From Lachnospiraceae bacterium (lineage in GTDB: Bacteria; Bacillota; Clostridia; Lachnospirales; Lachnospiraceae): a DNA stretch of 64,000 bases. Under the pieces are notes generated by a model. The model did no database searches. It was not told the DNA's origin and was given only the letters and a program-made list of their open reading frames with translations. Shown here piece by piece: positions 41,954 through 49,392 of the stretch. Each line of letters starts with the position of its first letter. Position 1 is the first letter of the stretch. The position numbers were made by a program, and so were the translations under genes. The DNA lies in contig JAFPWO010000010.1 of the NCBI GenBank assembly GCA_017394885.1, positions 88,010 to 152,009 of the forward strand, given 5' to 3'.

Positions 41954-43471
41954 TTAGCTTACCCTTCGCACAATCCCCATACTAGCAATTGTTTTTGGTG
42001 CCTTCTTAAGTTCATCAATACAATTATCATGTTGAATCACAAAACCTTCATAATCCTTTTTCAACGATTCTTTATCAAAACTCATTGTCTCAACATCTAT
42101 ATGTTGTAATAAAAATGCAGAATATAGATCTCGTTGTATTCTCTTCCCATCCGGCATTTTATTCCAACGTTCACTTAGTTCTTTTTTATGGTACTCGTCA
42201 AGAACATGATTATATTGGCTTGCTTTTACCGAAGTAGGAACTTCTATGATTCCTTCATAACCTCTGGATTTTAGTTTTAAATCCAATAATGTTGTTAGAG
42301 TTTTTGGAGCCTTATTCGCGATAGATTTCCCAAAACGCTTCTTTCGTTTATACTTACCAGTTTTCTCTGATATCTCTGTTTCTTTAGCTCGTTTTGCAAG
42401 AGCAGCCCATGCCATATCTTCTATGAAGAATGTGTCTCCAAGAGTGAGAAGGTGATTGGCCAATTCATTATGTTGCCGTTTTCTCGTTTCCGCTTGCCTT
42501 TGTTGAATCAGCTTAAGTTCCTTTTGGTACTTAATGTATCGTTTTGATTTGTTGTTTGTAAGCTTCACCCCACGCTTATATGTGCCATCCTCATTGTAGT
42601 TTTCCGGATTAGTTGCCCGACGACTACGATCCATTTTTCTTTGAAGAATCATTTTTTCATGCTCTATATTATTGACAGCATCTGCTAATTCTTTTAACCC
42701 AACCTCCTTATTTGAAACATAAGCGATTGTTTGTGGACCAATATCGATTCCCACTATTCCAGTATTAATTGGATGCTTCTCTTCACCGGTCTTTTTATAC
42801 TTAACGACGGGATTACCTTCAAGCGCCAATTGTACATACCAATGATTTTTAGTCCTTCCCGCCTTTTTTATTATTCTGCAATACTTCACTTTCTTTTGGA
42901 GCATTTGGTTTTCATAATCATTGTTCGGAGTTAGTTTAATTGGCAGCTTTAACCCCTTCCATTCTATACAAGTTCCCCGATAGATTATTTCTGTTCCTCC
43001 GCTTTTGCCTGCAGCAGAGTACCCCTTTATTGAGTTTAGCTCACCATATCGCTTAAAGTGCACATCCCTCCCTTTTCCAAAGAGAATACTATCAAATGCC
43101 TGCCATACTTGTTTCGCTATACAGTGAACAGCAACATTTGAACCAATGTTATCAGAAAAATGCTTATAAAAGGGTTTCATATCAGTAGTAAAATCATATT
43201 CGGAGAAACCTGCATCTCTACGCATTTTCGCCAATCGTTTTATACTCTGCTTGTATTCTTCTGAATTTTTATCCGATTCTTTAATTCTCTCTATGATGGA
43301 TAAGTATTCTTCAGAAGATTTGAGTTTCCTATATTTCTTCAGTTCATAGTTTAGCAATGTGTTGTATATCTGACGTGCAATCTCCAGACGCTTTTCAAGA
43401 CGATCTGCTTGCCATTTTTCAATTTTCAAAGGCAAAGTCAGACAACATGTATCCGTTGTAGAACGTCCCAT
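41954..43471 (-). CDS. TnpB/Cas12-like RNA-guided nuclease (miniature type V-like)
   Basis: A 505-residue protein. The N-terminal 200 residues are helical and basic with a WED/REC-like strand pattern. The RuvC domain follows: NTGIVGIDIGPQTIAYVS (Asp243), GDTFFIEDMAWAALAKRAKET (Glu351) and GKRIQRDLYSAFLLQ (Asp448), so all three catalytic acids are present. The TnpB zinc ribbon (two CxxC pairs before the last Asp) is replaced by KASQYNHVLDEYHKKELSERW without cysteines. The ATG has a strong AAAGGAGGTGAAGACC site. There is no TnpA, and a CRISPR array follows on the same strand, pointing to a guide-RNA defence or regulatory role rather than an IS. The gene is AT-rich compared with the host. Confidence 0.85.
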   Translation of the reverse strand: MGRSTTDTCCLTLPLKIEKWQADRLEKRLEIARQIYNTLLNYELKKYRKLKSSEEYLSIIERIKESDKNSEEYKQSIKRLAKMRRDAGFSEYDFTTDMKPFYKHFSDNIGSNVAVHCIAKQVWQAFDSILFGKGRDVHFKRYGELNSIKGYSAAGKSGGTEIIYRGTCIEWKGLKLPIKLTPNNDYENQMLQKKVKYCRIIKKAGRTKNHWYVQLALEGNPVVKYKKTGEEKHPINTGIVGIDIGPQTIAYVSNKEVGLKELADAVNNIEHEKMILQRKMDRSRRATNPENYNEDGTYKRGVKLTNNKSKRYIKYQKELKLIQQRQAETRKRQHNELANHLLTLGDTFFIEDMAWAALAKRAKETEISEKTGKYKRKKRFGKSIANKAPKTLTTLLDLKLKSRGYEGIIEVPTSVKASQYNHVLDEYHKKELSERWNKMPDGKRIQRDLYSAFLLQHIDVETMSFDKESLKKDYEGFVIQHDNCIDELKKAPKTIASMGIVRRVS

Positions 43472-43565
43472 TAGGTCTTCACCTCCTTTCGTCTGCTTTT
43501 ATGAATTTAAAGTAGCAACGTTTTAATACTTTTCAAATCTCATTCCTCAAGACCTATATACTTTT

Positions 43566-44645
43566 TTAATTGTGATTCACCTTCGTGCAAAGATAAAGCA
43601 ACTGCTTAAGGTCTAGTCCATAAAACTTACCGTAGATATTACACTCAATGAACATAGAATATTTCTCCGCATTTGCCTCTATCTTTTCTGCCTCTGTTCT
43701 TAACGATTCATAGTAGGTTTCGAAGTCATAAAATGTCACATTAAGCGTTACGTGAAATCCTCCAAGTTTATTGTTTGGGACATAAGTAAAAGCGCCATAC
43801 TCAAGTAAAGAATACTCTATATCATCTTTACCAGTATGTGTGGACTTTTCATGATAGTATTCATAACCCTCAAAGCCAGATATTTTTTCAATCCACCACG
43901 TATCATCCAAGTTGACCTTACCACCTGTTATGCCCTCTGGAATTTTGGCAGACTCCCCGGAAATAGCATTTATAAAAGATGCATATGGAGAATACTCCTC
44001 GTTCTCTTTGATGCCTTCACTTTGAAAGCCTGCCGTTATTTCCTGCACCTTCTGTAGACAATCCTCTCTGCTGGTTATGCTCGCATCTGCTTCGATAGTC
44101 CAAATCGCATTAATCCACTTGTTCTTTAGTTCCAGAACAAGTCGTTTTCCTACCTCTATGCTTTTCCAGTCTTCTGATAATTCAACCGTAAGGTCAACAG
44201 AGTCTACATCTCCTTTAGGACCGAAATTGAATCCATAGGCATAAAAATCCCATAGTTTTCCATCCATTTCTGAGTATTGATTTAACTTTTTAAACTCATC
44301 ATAAACCGGAACGCTTTCACTCTGTTGTGGCTGAGTCGGCACTTCGTTCTCTGTAGTGCCGTCCGTTTCAGTTGAAGAAAATGTCTCCGATGAATTTTCA
44401 ACCTCGTCATAGAGCGGAGCGCTTTCACTCTGTTGTGGCTGAGTCGGCAATTCACTCTCTGAGGCATCATTCGTAAACGGCTCCGATGAAATGTCTGGCA
44501 ACTCCGTCGAATGTGCATTCAAGCTCTCAAGAGCATCTAAACGCTCATCAGTTCTGCTTATTTCCTGGTCATAATTAGATTTTCCGCAACCACTTATAGT
44601 AATAATTAAACAACTCGCAAGAATAAGAACAACTATCTTCCTCAT
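43566..44645 (-). CDS. Putative lipoprotein of unknown function
   Basis: A 359-residue protein with a lipoprotein signal peptide (MRKIVVLILASCLIITISGC, Cys20). Residues about 50-125 form a Ser/Thr/Glu/Gln-rich linker with an internal duplication (ELPTQPQQSESAPLYDEVENSSETFS and EVPTQPQQSESVPVYDEFKK). The C-terminal about 230 residues form an alpha/beta domain I do not recognise (LWDFYAYGFNFGPKGDVDSVDLTVEL ... GGFHVTLNVTFYDFETYYESLRTEAEKIEANAEKY). It would be anchored on the outer membrane face. AT-rich, inside the element, 94 bp upstream of the nuclease gene on the same strand. A superinfection-exclusion or surface role is conceivable, but nothing shows it. Confidence 0.7.
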   Translation of the reverse strand: MRKIVVLILASCLIITISGCGKSNYDQEISRTDERLDALESLNAHSTELPDISSEPFTNDASESELPTQPQQSESAPLYDEVENSSETFSSTETDGTTENEVPTQPQQSESVPVYDEFKKLNQYSEMDGKLWDFYAYGFNFGPKGDVDSVDLTVELSEDWKSIEVGKRLVLELKNKWINAIWTIEADASITSREDCLQKVQEITAGFQSEGIKENEEYSPYASFINAISGESAKIPEGITGGKVNLDDTWWIEKISGFEGYEYYHEKSTHTGKDDIEYSLLEYGAFTYVPNNKLGGFHVTLNVTFYDFETYYESLRTEAEKIEANAEKYSMFIECNIYGKFYGLDLKQLLYLCTKVNHN

Positions 44646-44705
44646 TATTACTCCTCCCCAAGTGCTGTACAGTTGATTGATGCACTATTTCGGCAGTTCT
44701 TTCAG

Positions 44706-44903
44706 TTATCTCTGATTCAAAAAATTCATCAGTTGTTCATGCGTGATCTTCCACCGGCCTCCGATCTTGATGGCCGGCAGCTGCCCGGCTTTAACGTACC
44801 GGAGGAGTGTCCTATAGCTCACGCCCAGGACCGGAGCGAGATCCTGAAGATTATATATCCGGATCTCATTCATGAGCTCAGCCGCTTTTGTGTTTTCTTC
44901 CAT
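44706..44903 (-). CDS. Excisionase-family helix-turn-helix protein
   Basis: A 65-residue protein, MEENTKAAELMNEIRIYNLQ then DLAPVLGVSYRTLLRYVKAGQLPAIKIGGRWKITHEQLMNFLNQR, the winged helix-turn-helix of the excisionase/MerR-like family (HTH_17). The start at 44903 has a GCGGAGGCGTGATC site. It probably binds DNA near the element's left end, as an excision factor or local regulator. A second such protein is encoded at 48598-48795. Confidence 0.85.
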   Translation of the reverse strand: MEENTKAAELMNEIRIYNLQDLAPVLGVSYRTLLRYVKAGQLPAIKIGGRWKITHEQLMNFLNQR

Positions 44904-45164
44904 GATCACGCCTCCGCTTGTTGGTGTCTTTTGGAATATTGTAAAACCCCAAGCCATATAATGCAAACGATTTTTAACGGAAAGAAAGAACGCTCCTTTT
45001 CCAGTCATCAGACTGTACTCCAGAGCGCTCTCCTTGATAAAAACTCTAATGCTAGCCCACCAGTTTTTGATTTCAGCCGGTTTCCTCGACTATTCCGTAA
45101 CCGACTGTGAATTAATCATTAACTGTCCTTCTTCCCATTATGGCGGACGTCATGAAGGTCATTT

Positions 45165-45542
45165 TTACCCTTTTCCGAAGAGTTGATCTACGATAGCGTC
45201 CAAATCCCTCTGGATTCGTCTTAACGAGTCCCCGATATGACAGAGCGCCTGTCCGGTCAGTGCCGCGTTCGGTTCGCCGTTAAAGAAGGCCTGTTCCATG
45301 ATATAAATCATTGACGCCAGGTTCTCGACGTTGTTTCTGACGTTTTCGACCTGCAGCGCGGTGTCGGCCGTGATAGCTCTGGCCGGTTGATCGTTTCCGT
45401 TGGCGTCCTTCGTTACGAGAAGCCCGTCCTCCGGTACGCGCGGATGAGTTTTCGTGAATCCTTCCGGAAGTCCGCAAGCTATAGCGGCCAGATCCAGATC
45501 GTTGACTTTCGTCTGCTTCGTGGTATTCTCTTTGTTGCTCAT
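45165..45542 (-). CDS. Hypothetical protein of the element
   Basis: A 125-residue protein, MSNKENTTKQTKVNDLDLAAIACGLPEGFTKTHPRVPEDGLLVTKDANGN at the start and a helical C-terminus (VENVRNNVENLASMIYIMEQAFFNGEPNAALTGQALCHIGDSLRRIQRDLDAIVDQLF). I do not recognise it. The helical end suggests oligomerisation. An AGAAGGGAAGAAC site precedes the ATG. It lies between the phage-like block and the cargo at the left of the element. Confidence 0.6.
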   Translation of the reverse strand: MSNKENTTKQTKVNDLDLAAIACGLPEGFTKTHPRVPEDGLLVTKDANGNDQPARAITADTALQVENVRNNVENLASMIYIMEQAFFNGEPNAALTGQALCHIGDSLRRIQRDLDAIVDQLFGKG

Positions 45543-45823
45543 GTTCTTCCCTTCTGGGCCATTTTATGTTATAATTGTCCCGCATGGCCCGGCGGCTGTG
45601 TGACTGCGGTTCGGAATTGGCCTTCTCGCTCTCCGCAGTCTTTTTTTGTTGTTATATAAACAATAGCTTTTTGTAAGACCAGAGTCAAGTGATTTTTGTC
45701 ATATATTGTCATGTTTTATGCCTTATCTGCCACTTTTTGACGCATTCTATGCAGATTCTCTTAGAAATCGCTTCTCGAGGCAAATAGAGGGCTTCTCAGG
45801 CGTTTTAGGACAGTCCTTCACAT

Positions 45824-45853
45824 AAAAAAGGAGCAAGCCAGACAGCTCACTCC
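45824..45853 (-). terminator. Terminator after the PC4-like gene
   Basis: On the minus strand a 9-bp stem with two wobble pairs (45845-45853 with 45830-45838) is followed by TTTTTTATG. It lies in the 356-bp gap 45543-45898, where I see nothing else; it would end the leftward phage-like run before the cargo genes. Confidence 0.75.
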
Positions 45854-45898
45854 CTCGACCTGATTCCGATATTCGCCTGGTTTCGACAACGGATTGTC

Positions 45899-46189
45899 TT
45901 ACAATACTGTCGGATCGCCTGGCTGTTTGTCATTTCCTCCGCCCTCCAGTGTATTCTCATCAATTTCCGACAGGAAGTCTTCTTCAAGAGCTCGGCAGAG
46001 TATCCGTGCCTCCTGATTGGAGAGGATCATCCCCTTCCCAGGTGTCCACCCTTCTGGCCAGGTGTTCTTCCATACTCGGAGATCGTATTTAGGCGCCTGG
46101 TTCTCCCATTGGACTATGTTCAAGCGCATCTGCTCCAGGCCTTTATCATGGAGCAGTGCCAGTTCCTTAATGATTTGATAATTTGCCAT
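45899..46189 (-). CDS. PC4/YdbC-like small DNA-binding protein
   Basis: A 96-residue protein. PKYDLRVWKNTWPEGWTPGKGMILSNQEARILCRALEEDF matches the pattern of the PC4/YdbC domain (K-x-D-x-R-x-W ... GKGI-x-LS-x-E-A-x-x-L), which binds single-stranded DNA. Such genes are found among phage replication or regulatory genes. The N-terminal helix and acidic C-terminal tail are unassigned. A GAGAGGAAAATAAA site precedes the ATG. It is 12 bp after the HNH gene. Confidence 0.55.
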   Translation of the reverse strand: MANYQIIKELALLHDKGLEQMRLNIVQWENQAPKYDLRVWKNTWPEGWTPGKGMILSNQEARILCRALEEDFLSEIDENTLEGGGNDKQPGDPTVL

Positions 46190-46201
46190 TTTATTTTCCT
46201 C

Positions 46202-46501
46202 TCAGTCCAGAGCCGTAACATGCCCCATCTCATCAACGATATAACGCCTATCCCGTTTCCTGGTATGCACCTCAGCATGGTGTTTTCGGCAGAGTGCCTG
46301 AAGATGCTCAAAGTTAAGTGTCACGGAAGGATCGGTCACATTGTTCTCATTTAAAACGATTTTATGATGTACGATCTCAGCTGGCTCCACCTTTCCCTGC
46401 TTCATACAGAGCTCACAGAGCCCGCCCACCTTTCTCAAATACGAAGCCCGGCAATGATGCCAGGCCTCGCTGTTGTAGAACGCTTCTGCCCAAGGTTTCA
46501 T
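46202..46501 (-). CDS. HNH endonuclease (phage type)
   Basis: A 99-residue HNH nuclease: FYNSEAWHHCRASYLRKVGGLCELCMKQGKVEPAEIVHHKIVLNENNVTDPSVTLNFEHLQALCRKHHAEVH. It has CxxC and CRKHH zinc ligands and the VHHK catalytic histidine. In phages such nucleases lie next to the small terminase gene and help DNA packaging at cos sites; here no terminase follows, consistent with a satellite or a deletion. It is part of the leftward run. Confidence 0.9.
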   Translation of the reverse strand: MKPWAEAFYNSEAWHHCRASYLRKVGGLCELCMKQGKVEPAEIVHHKIVLNENNVTDPSVTLNFEHLQALCRKHHAEVHTRKRDRRYIVDEMGHVTALD

Positions 46502-46510
46502 GGTGCTCCA

Positions 46511-47137
46511 TTAAACCGGTTTATGCCAGTGTACGACCTCGTTCAGCAGATTGAGCTTTGCGGGATCACAAAGCTTCGCGTCCAGGAAGAAAGTCACGTC
46601 CGGTCCCTTCGCATAAACAGGATATGGTTTATGCAAATTGTCCCGTTCGTCCGGGATTAGCTTCATGGGCAGCGACCTGTCGTATCCGCTCGGACTATAC
46701 GCCTTTCCGTCTTCCGGGATCCCGGCGCATTCCGCACACTTTACGCGCATACGGAGCGCTTCGTTCTGAGCATTCACGATCTCCAGGAAGGCAGCGCACA
46801 GATCCCGGCGGGCCTTCTCATACGTGGCCCACGATTTAGCGAAGGCCTTGTTATAGCTCTCTGCATACTCTTTCCAGGCAGCCTTTGCCTCGTCCTCCGT
46901 CGCCAGTATCTTCAGCTTTTCCGCCTGCTTGTTTCGCACAAATAGAGTATCTGTTGCCAACTGAGCCGCATCTCGCTTCTCCCGGTAAAGAGGAATGTTT
47001 CCCTCCTGGGCGGCTGCATCGGCCTCTTTCTCCAGGCGTTCCTTGTCGGCCTTCAGTTTTGCCACTTCTTTCTCCAGGTCAGCTTTAGAAGCCTTCGCCT
47101 GTTCGAGTTCATTCAGTAGTTTTTCGAGTTTCGTCAT
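46511..47137 (-). CDS. Coiled-coil protein of unknown function
   Basis: A protein of about 208 residues. The first about 80 residues form a coiled coil (LEKLLNELEQAKASKADLEKEVAKLKADKERLEKEADAAAQ). The C-terminal half has CAECAGIPEDG and YSPSGYDRSLPMKLIPDERDNLHKPYPVYAKGPDVTFFLDAKLCDPAKLNLLNEVVHW, which I do not recognise. The ATG at 47137 follows TGGAGGTCATT. It lies 9 bp before the HNH gene on the same strand. A phage scaffold-like or regulatory role is possible but unsupported. Confidence 0.65.
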   Translation of the reverse strand: MTKLEKLLNELEQAKASKADLEKEVAKLKADKERLEKEADAAAQEGNIPLYREKRDAAQLATDTLFVRNKQAEKLKILATEDEAKAAWKEYAESYNKAFAKSWATYEKARRDLCAAFLEIVNAQNEALRMRVKCAECAGIPEDGKAYSPSGYDRSLPMKLIPDERDNLHKPYPVYAKGPDVTFFLDAKLCDPAKLNLLNEVVHWHKPV

Positions 47138-47148
47138 AATGACCTCCA

Positions 47149-47394
47149 TCAATAATCGTTCATATTGCTCTCTGGCGTTTCCATGTCCATTTTCAGTTTT
47201 CTGGCATCACCGGTCTCGTAGTGTCCAATGCGATTACTCACAAAAGCAATCAGCTTGCTAAATCGCTTCGCCTTTTTCTGTGCGATCTTTCTTTTCGTTG
47301 GATTTGTATCAACTTCCGCCAACAGTTTATGCCGTCTCTCTTCTGTTTTCAGGTAATTCAGATACTCAGCCGTCGTCATTCCGATTTTCTTCAA
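47149..47394 (-). CDS. Small basic hypothetical protein
   Basis: About 81 residues, MKKIGMTTAEYLNYLKTEERRHKLLAEVDTNPTKRKIAQKKAKRFSKLIAFVSNRIGHYET, helical and lysine-rich. I prefer a TTG start at 47394 because AAAGGAGG is 8 nt upstream; an in-frame GTG (47403) is too close to it and an ATG (47379) has no site. It overlaps the 3' end of the ArpU-like gene by 29 bp. Function unknown. Confidence 0.5.
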   Translation of the reverse strand: MKKIGMTTAEYLNYLKTEERRHKLLAEVDTNPTKRKIAQKKAKRFSKLIAFVSNRIGHYETGDARKLKMDMETPESNMNDY

Positions 47395-47818
47395 AGCATT
47401 CACCTCCTTTCTGTCGATCTACTGTTTTTTGGAGATCACGGAGCGCTAACCGATGCAATCTAAACACCTGACTGTTGCTCCATCCGGTCTCGCGCTCGAT
47501 CTTCTCCCATGTAAAGCCGTTATAATACCGCATACAGATGATGATCTTCTGATCATAGTCGGCCAGACTGTCGATCAGGTCCCAAAGTTGTTCAAGTGCC
47601 TTTAGTGCCATGTCCTTGGCTCTTTGGAATCTCCGCTCCACCTCCTCAATCTTTTCCATTGTTGATTCCAGTCCCTGAATAGAATTGTTCCGCGAGAGCC
47701 TGTCCCACCTTGGCGATCTTGGGCCGGCTCCCCTTATTGCATCCAGTTCCTGGGCCCAGATCACCGCGTTTCTGTTAGCTCTCTGATACGCAGACAACAT
47801 CGCGCTTACATCTTCCAT
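47366..47818 (-). CDS. ArpU/DUF1492-like phage transcriptional regulator
   Basis: A 150-residue protein with an N-terminal helical part and a C-terminal sigma-70 region-4-like helix-turn-helix (LIDSLADYDQKIIICMRYYNGFTWEKIERETGWSNSQVFRLHRLALRDLQKTV). This pattern is typical of DUF1492/ArpU late regulators of Firmicutes phages, which activate late genes or control autolysin secretion genes. The ATG follows CGGAGGGCAGTGG. It may control the element's own late genes or act on a helper phage (inference). Confidence 0.8.
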   Translation of the reverse strand: MEDVSAMLSAYQRANRNAVIWAQELDAIRGAGPRSPRWDRLSRNNSIQGLESTMEKIEEVERRFQRAKDMALKALEQLWDLIDSLADYDQKIIICMRYYNGFTWEKIERETGWSNSQVFRLHRLALRDLQKTVDRQKGGECFEENRNDDG

Positions 47819-47918
47819 CCACTGCCCTCCGCATAACTTCAGAACTGCTTGCCTTCCGAATGAAAGTCTGCTATTCTGTTATTGGTCAATCTGTCATGCG
47901 GCAGGGAAGGACGGGAAT

Positions 47919-48614
47919 TCATGCATTCATCTCCGTTTCCAGTTCATAAGCGATCTTGGCAAAATCAATCTCCTCCTTTTTCGCCTTTTTGCCTGTGTCT
48001 GTTCTCAAGGGAAAGAGGTCTATCCAATGATGCTCTGCCGACTGAAGAAGGATCTTCTCGGCCAGGACCGTGTCACCACCACTGAGATCCTCCAACTTGC
48101 GGACTCTTCGTAACGCGGTTTTCTCCGTGAGTGTTTTTTTGTCTCTTTTACACATCAAGGAGTATTCTTCCCATGCCTCACAAACAAAATCTGCAAGGAA
48201 CAAATCAGAGCTCGGTCTCGGCGGCTTAGCCGCCTTTTTCTTTCTCGAAGATAATACGTCAGTATTATCAAGAGAAATAGGTTTAGGTTTAGGTGCCCCT
48301 GTTTGGCTGCCATAAGGTACCACTGGAGGTACTCCCTCAGGTACCCCCGGAGGTACCCCGTCAGGTATTACATTGGGAACAAATCTCTTTGCATTCTTCG
48401 CCCTCATCATCTGTATTTTCGCCATCTGACGGGCCATTTCCGGGAACATCCCTCTGACGGTTTCGTTTTTGCCTGATAGGTCTACAGTTTCCCCATCATC
48501 AAAAGCGAACAGGGCTTTGATAAGAGCGCCGGCACTTTCATCAGATATCGCATCGAATGATTGTCTGATATCTTTAAAGAACGCATAAGTCGTTAGGTTA
48601 TGTTTCCTCGCCAT
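47919..48614 (-). CDS. DUF6291-type phage replication-region protein
   Basis: A 231-residue protein starting MARKHNLTTYAFFKDIRQSFDAISDESAGALIKALFAFDDGE, the DUF6291 pattern found in phage replication modules of Firmicutes. A central Pro/Val/Gly repeat linker (PDGVPPGVPEGVPPVVPYGSQTG, about 80-103) is followed by a C-terminal helical domain (about 130-231). It is likely involved in replication initiation; this is inferred from genomic context in related elements. Its start overlaps the AlpA-like gene by 17 bp. Confidence 0.65.
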   Translation of the reverse strand: MARKHNLTTYAFFKDIRQSFDAISDESAGALIKALFAFDDGETVDLSGKNETVRGMFPEMARQMAKIQMMRAKNAKRFVPNVIPDGVPPGVPEGVPPVVPYGSQTGAPKPKPISLDNTDVLSSRKKKAAKPPRPSSDLFLADFVCEAWEEYSLMCKRDKKTLTEKTALRRVRKLEDLSGGDTVLAEKILLQSAEHHWIDLFPLRTDTGKKAKKEEIDFAKIAYELETEMNA

Positions 48615-48795
48615 GAGCCGCCTCGCTCTCCCTGTTCAGTGCATCCATCAGCATCGGCACATTGATCAGGAAGCGGTTTCCACTCTGGATATACGGCACC
48701 GTGCCGGCCTTGATTCCCTGGCGAAGATAAAACTGACTCAACCCCGTCACCGCTACAGTCTCCTTGATGGTCATGAACGGCTTACTATACTGCAT
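48598..48795 (-). CDS. AlpA-like excisionase/regulator
   Basis: A 65-residue protein MQYSKPFMTIKETVAVTGLSQFYLRQGIKAGTVPYIQSGNRFLINVPMLMDALNRES, a MerR/excisionase-type winged helix. In satellites AlpA-like proteins direct excision and activate early genes. The ATG follows GGAGGTGTAAGAC. It is encoded between the cysteine protein and the DUF6291 gene, the usual place for a satellite xis gene. Confidence 0.85.
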   Translation of the reverse strand: MQYSKPFMTIKETVAVTGLSQFYLRQGIKAGTVPYIQSGNRFLINVPMLMDALNRESEAAHGEET

Positions 48796-48798
48796 GTC

Positions 48799-49041
48799 TT
48801 ACACCTCCATTCCGATTGTAAATATTGATTCCTGGAAATACTCTTCCTCCGGTTCGTCTGAATCAGTCACGTCTTCACTGTTGCACTCTTCCTCCGGATT
48901 CGCCTTAGGTCTGTGCCCGAGCCGGTATGGATATAACTGGCACTGTGTAACAGGGCATAATTTAACCTCTTTGTATTGGCCGGCGCTGCATTCCAGACAA
49001 TGGGCACGGATCGCCCGGATCGGTGTTTTTACAGACTCCAT
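48799..49041 (-). CDS. Small cysteine-rich phage protein
   Basis: About 80 residues: MESVKTPIRAIRAHCLECSAGQYKEVKLCPVTQCQLYPYRLGHRPKANPEE, with CLEC and CPVTQC pairs forming a probable zinc knuckle, then an acidic tail. This small protein is common in Firmicutes phages close to early regulators; its function is unknown. The start ATG shares a base with the stop of the upstream gene. Confidence 0.75.
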   Translation of the reverse strand: MESVKTPIRAIRAHCLECSAGQYKEVKLCPVTQCQLYPYRLGHRPKANPEEECNSEDVTDSDEPEEEYFQESIFTIGMEV

Positions 49042-49232
49042 CACTCCCTCCTCTCTTTGATTTGATCGATGATTTCAAAGATCTTTGCTTTTTCATCATC
49101 AGACAATTCATGCCGGAGCTTACGAGAAAGAACCGCTTCATGTATTCCTAAGCACTCAGCGATTTCCCACTGAGCGACTCCGGAAGCTTTCGCTCTCTCC
49201 CTGATCTCAACATTTTCATATCGTGTTTTCAT
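49041..49232 (-). CDS. Small helix-turn-helix protein (Cro-like)
   Basis: A 63-residue protein MKTRYENVEIRERAKASGVAQWEIAECLGIHEAVLSRKLRHELSDDEKAKIFEIIDQIKERRE, a compact XRE/phage-type helix-turn-helix with recognition helix EAVLSRKLR. It is the first gene of the leftward run from the divergent promoter at 49267-49295, the position of a Cro. GGGAGGACTTAT precedes the ATG. Confidence 0.8.
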   Translation of the reverse strand: MKTRYENVEIRERAKASGVAQWEIAECLGIHEAVLSRKLRHELSDDEKAKIFEIIDQIKERRE

Positions 49233-49266
49233 ATAAGTCCTCCCTTTCTCCTGGAATCTCGTCAAA

Positions 49267-49295
49267 ATCATAGTTGACAGCAACAACATAGTCAA
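49267..49295 (-). promoter_or_regulatory. Leftward early promoter of the element
   Basis: On the minus strand TTGACT (49290-49295), 17 bp, TATGAT (49267-49272). It overlaps the rightward repressor promoter almost entirely, so both cannot be bound by polymerase at once. Confidence 0.8.
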
Positions 49296-49302
49296 GTATA
49301 AT
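49274..49302 (+). promoter_or_regulatory. Rightward repressor-integrase promoter
   Basis: TTGACA (49274-49279), 17 bp, TATAAT (49297-49302), full consensus. A short inverted repeat TTGAC...GTCAA (49274-49295) and AACACT...AGTGTT (49311-49316 and 49326-49331) are possible operators. Confidence 0.85.
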
Positions 49303-49392
49303 GCAAATATAACACTTTATTGTTCAGTGTTAATTGAATTATCGAGGCGCTGGATTTTAAGAATTAAAACCCTGATATGACGGAGGAGAAAG

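Noticed and set aside
41954..43471. The TnpB-like gene as an ordinary IS200/IS605 or IS607 transposon
   Set aside because: No TnpA (Y1 or serine recombinase) gene lies next to it and no clear IS ends are seen; a CRISPR array follows instead. An IS-derived origin is still likely.
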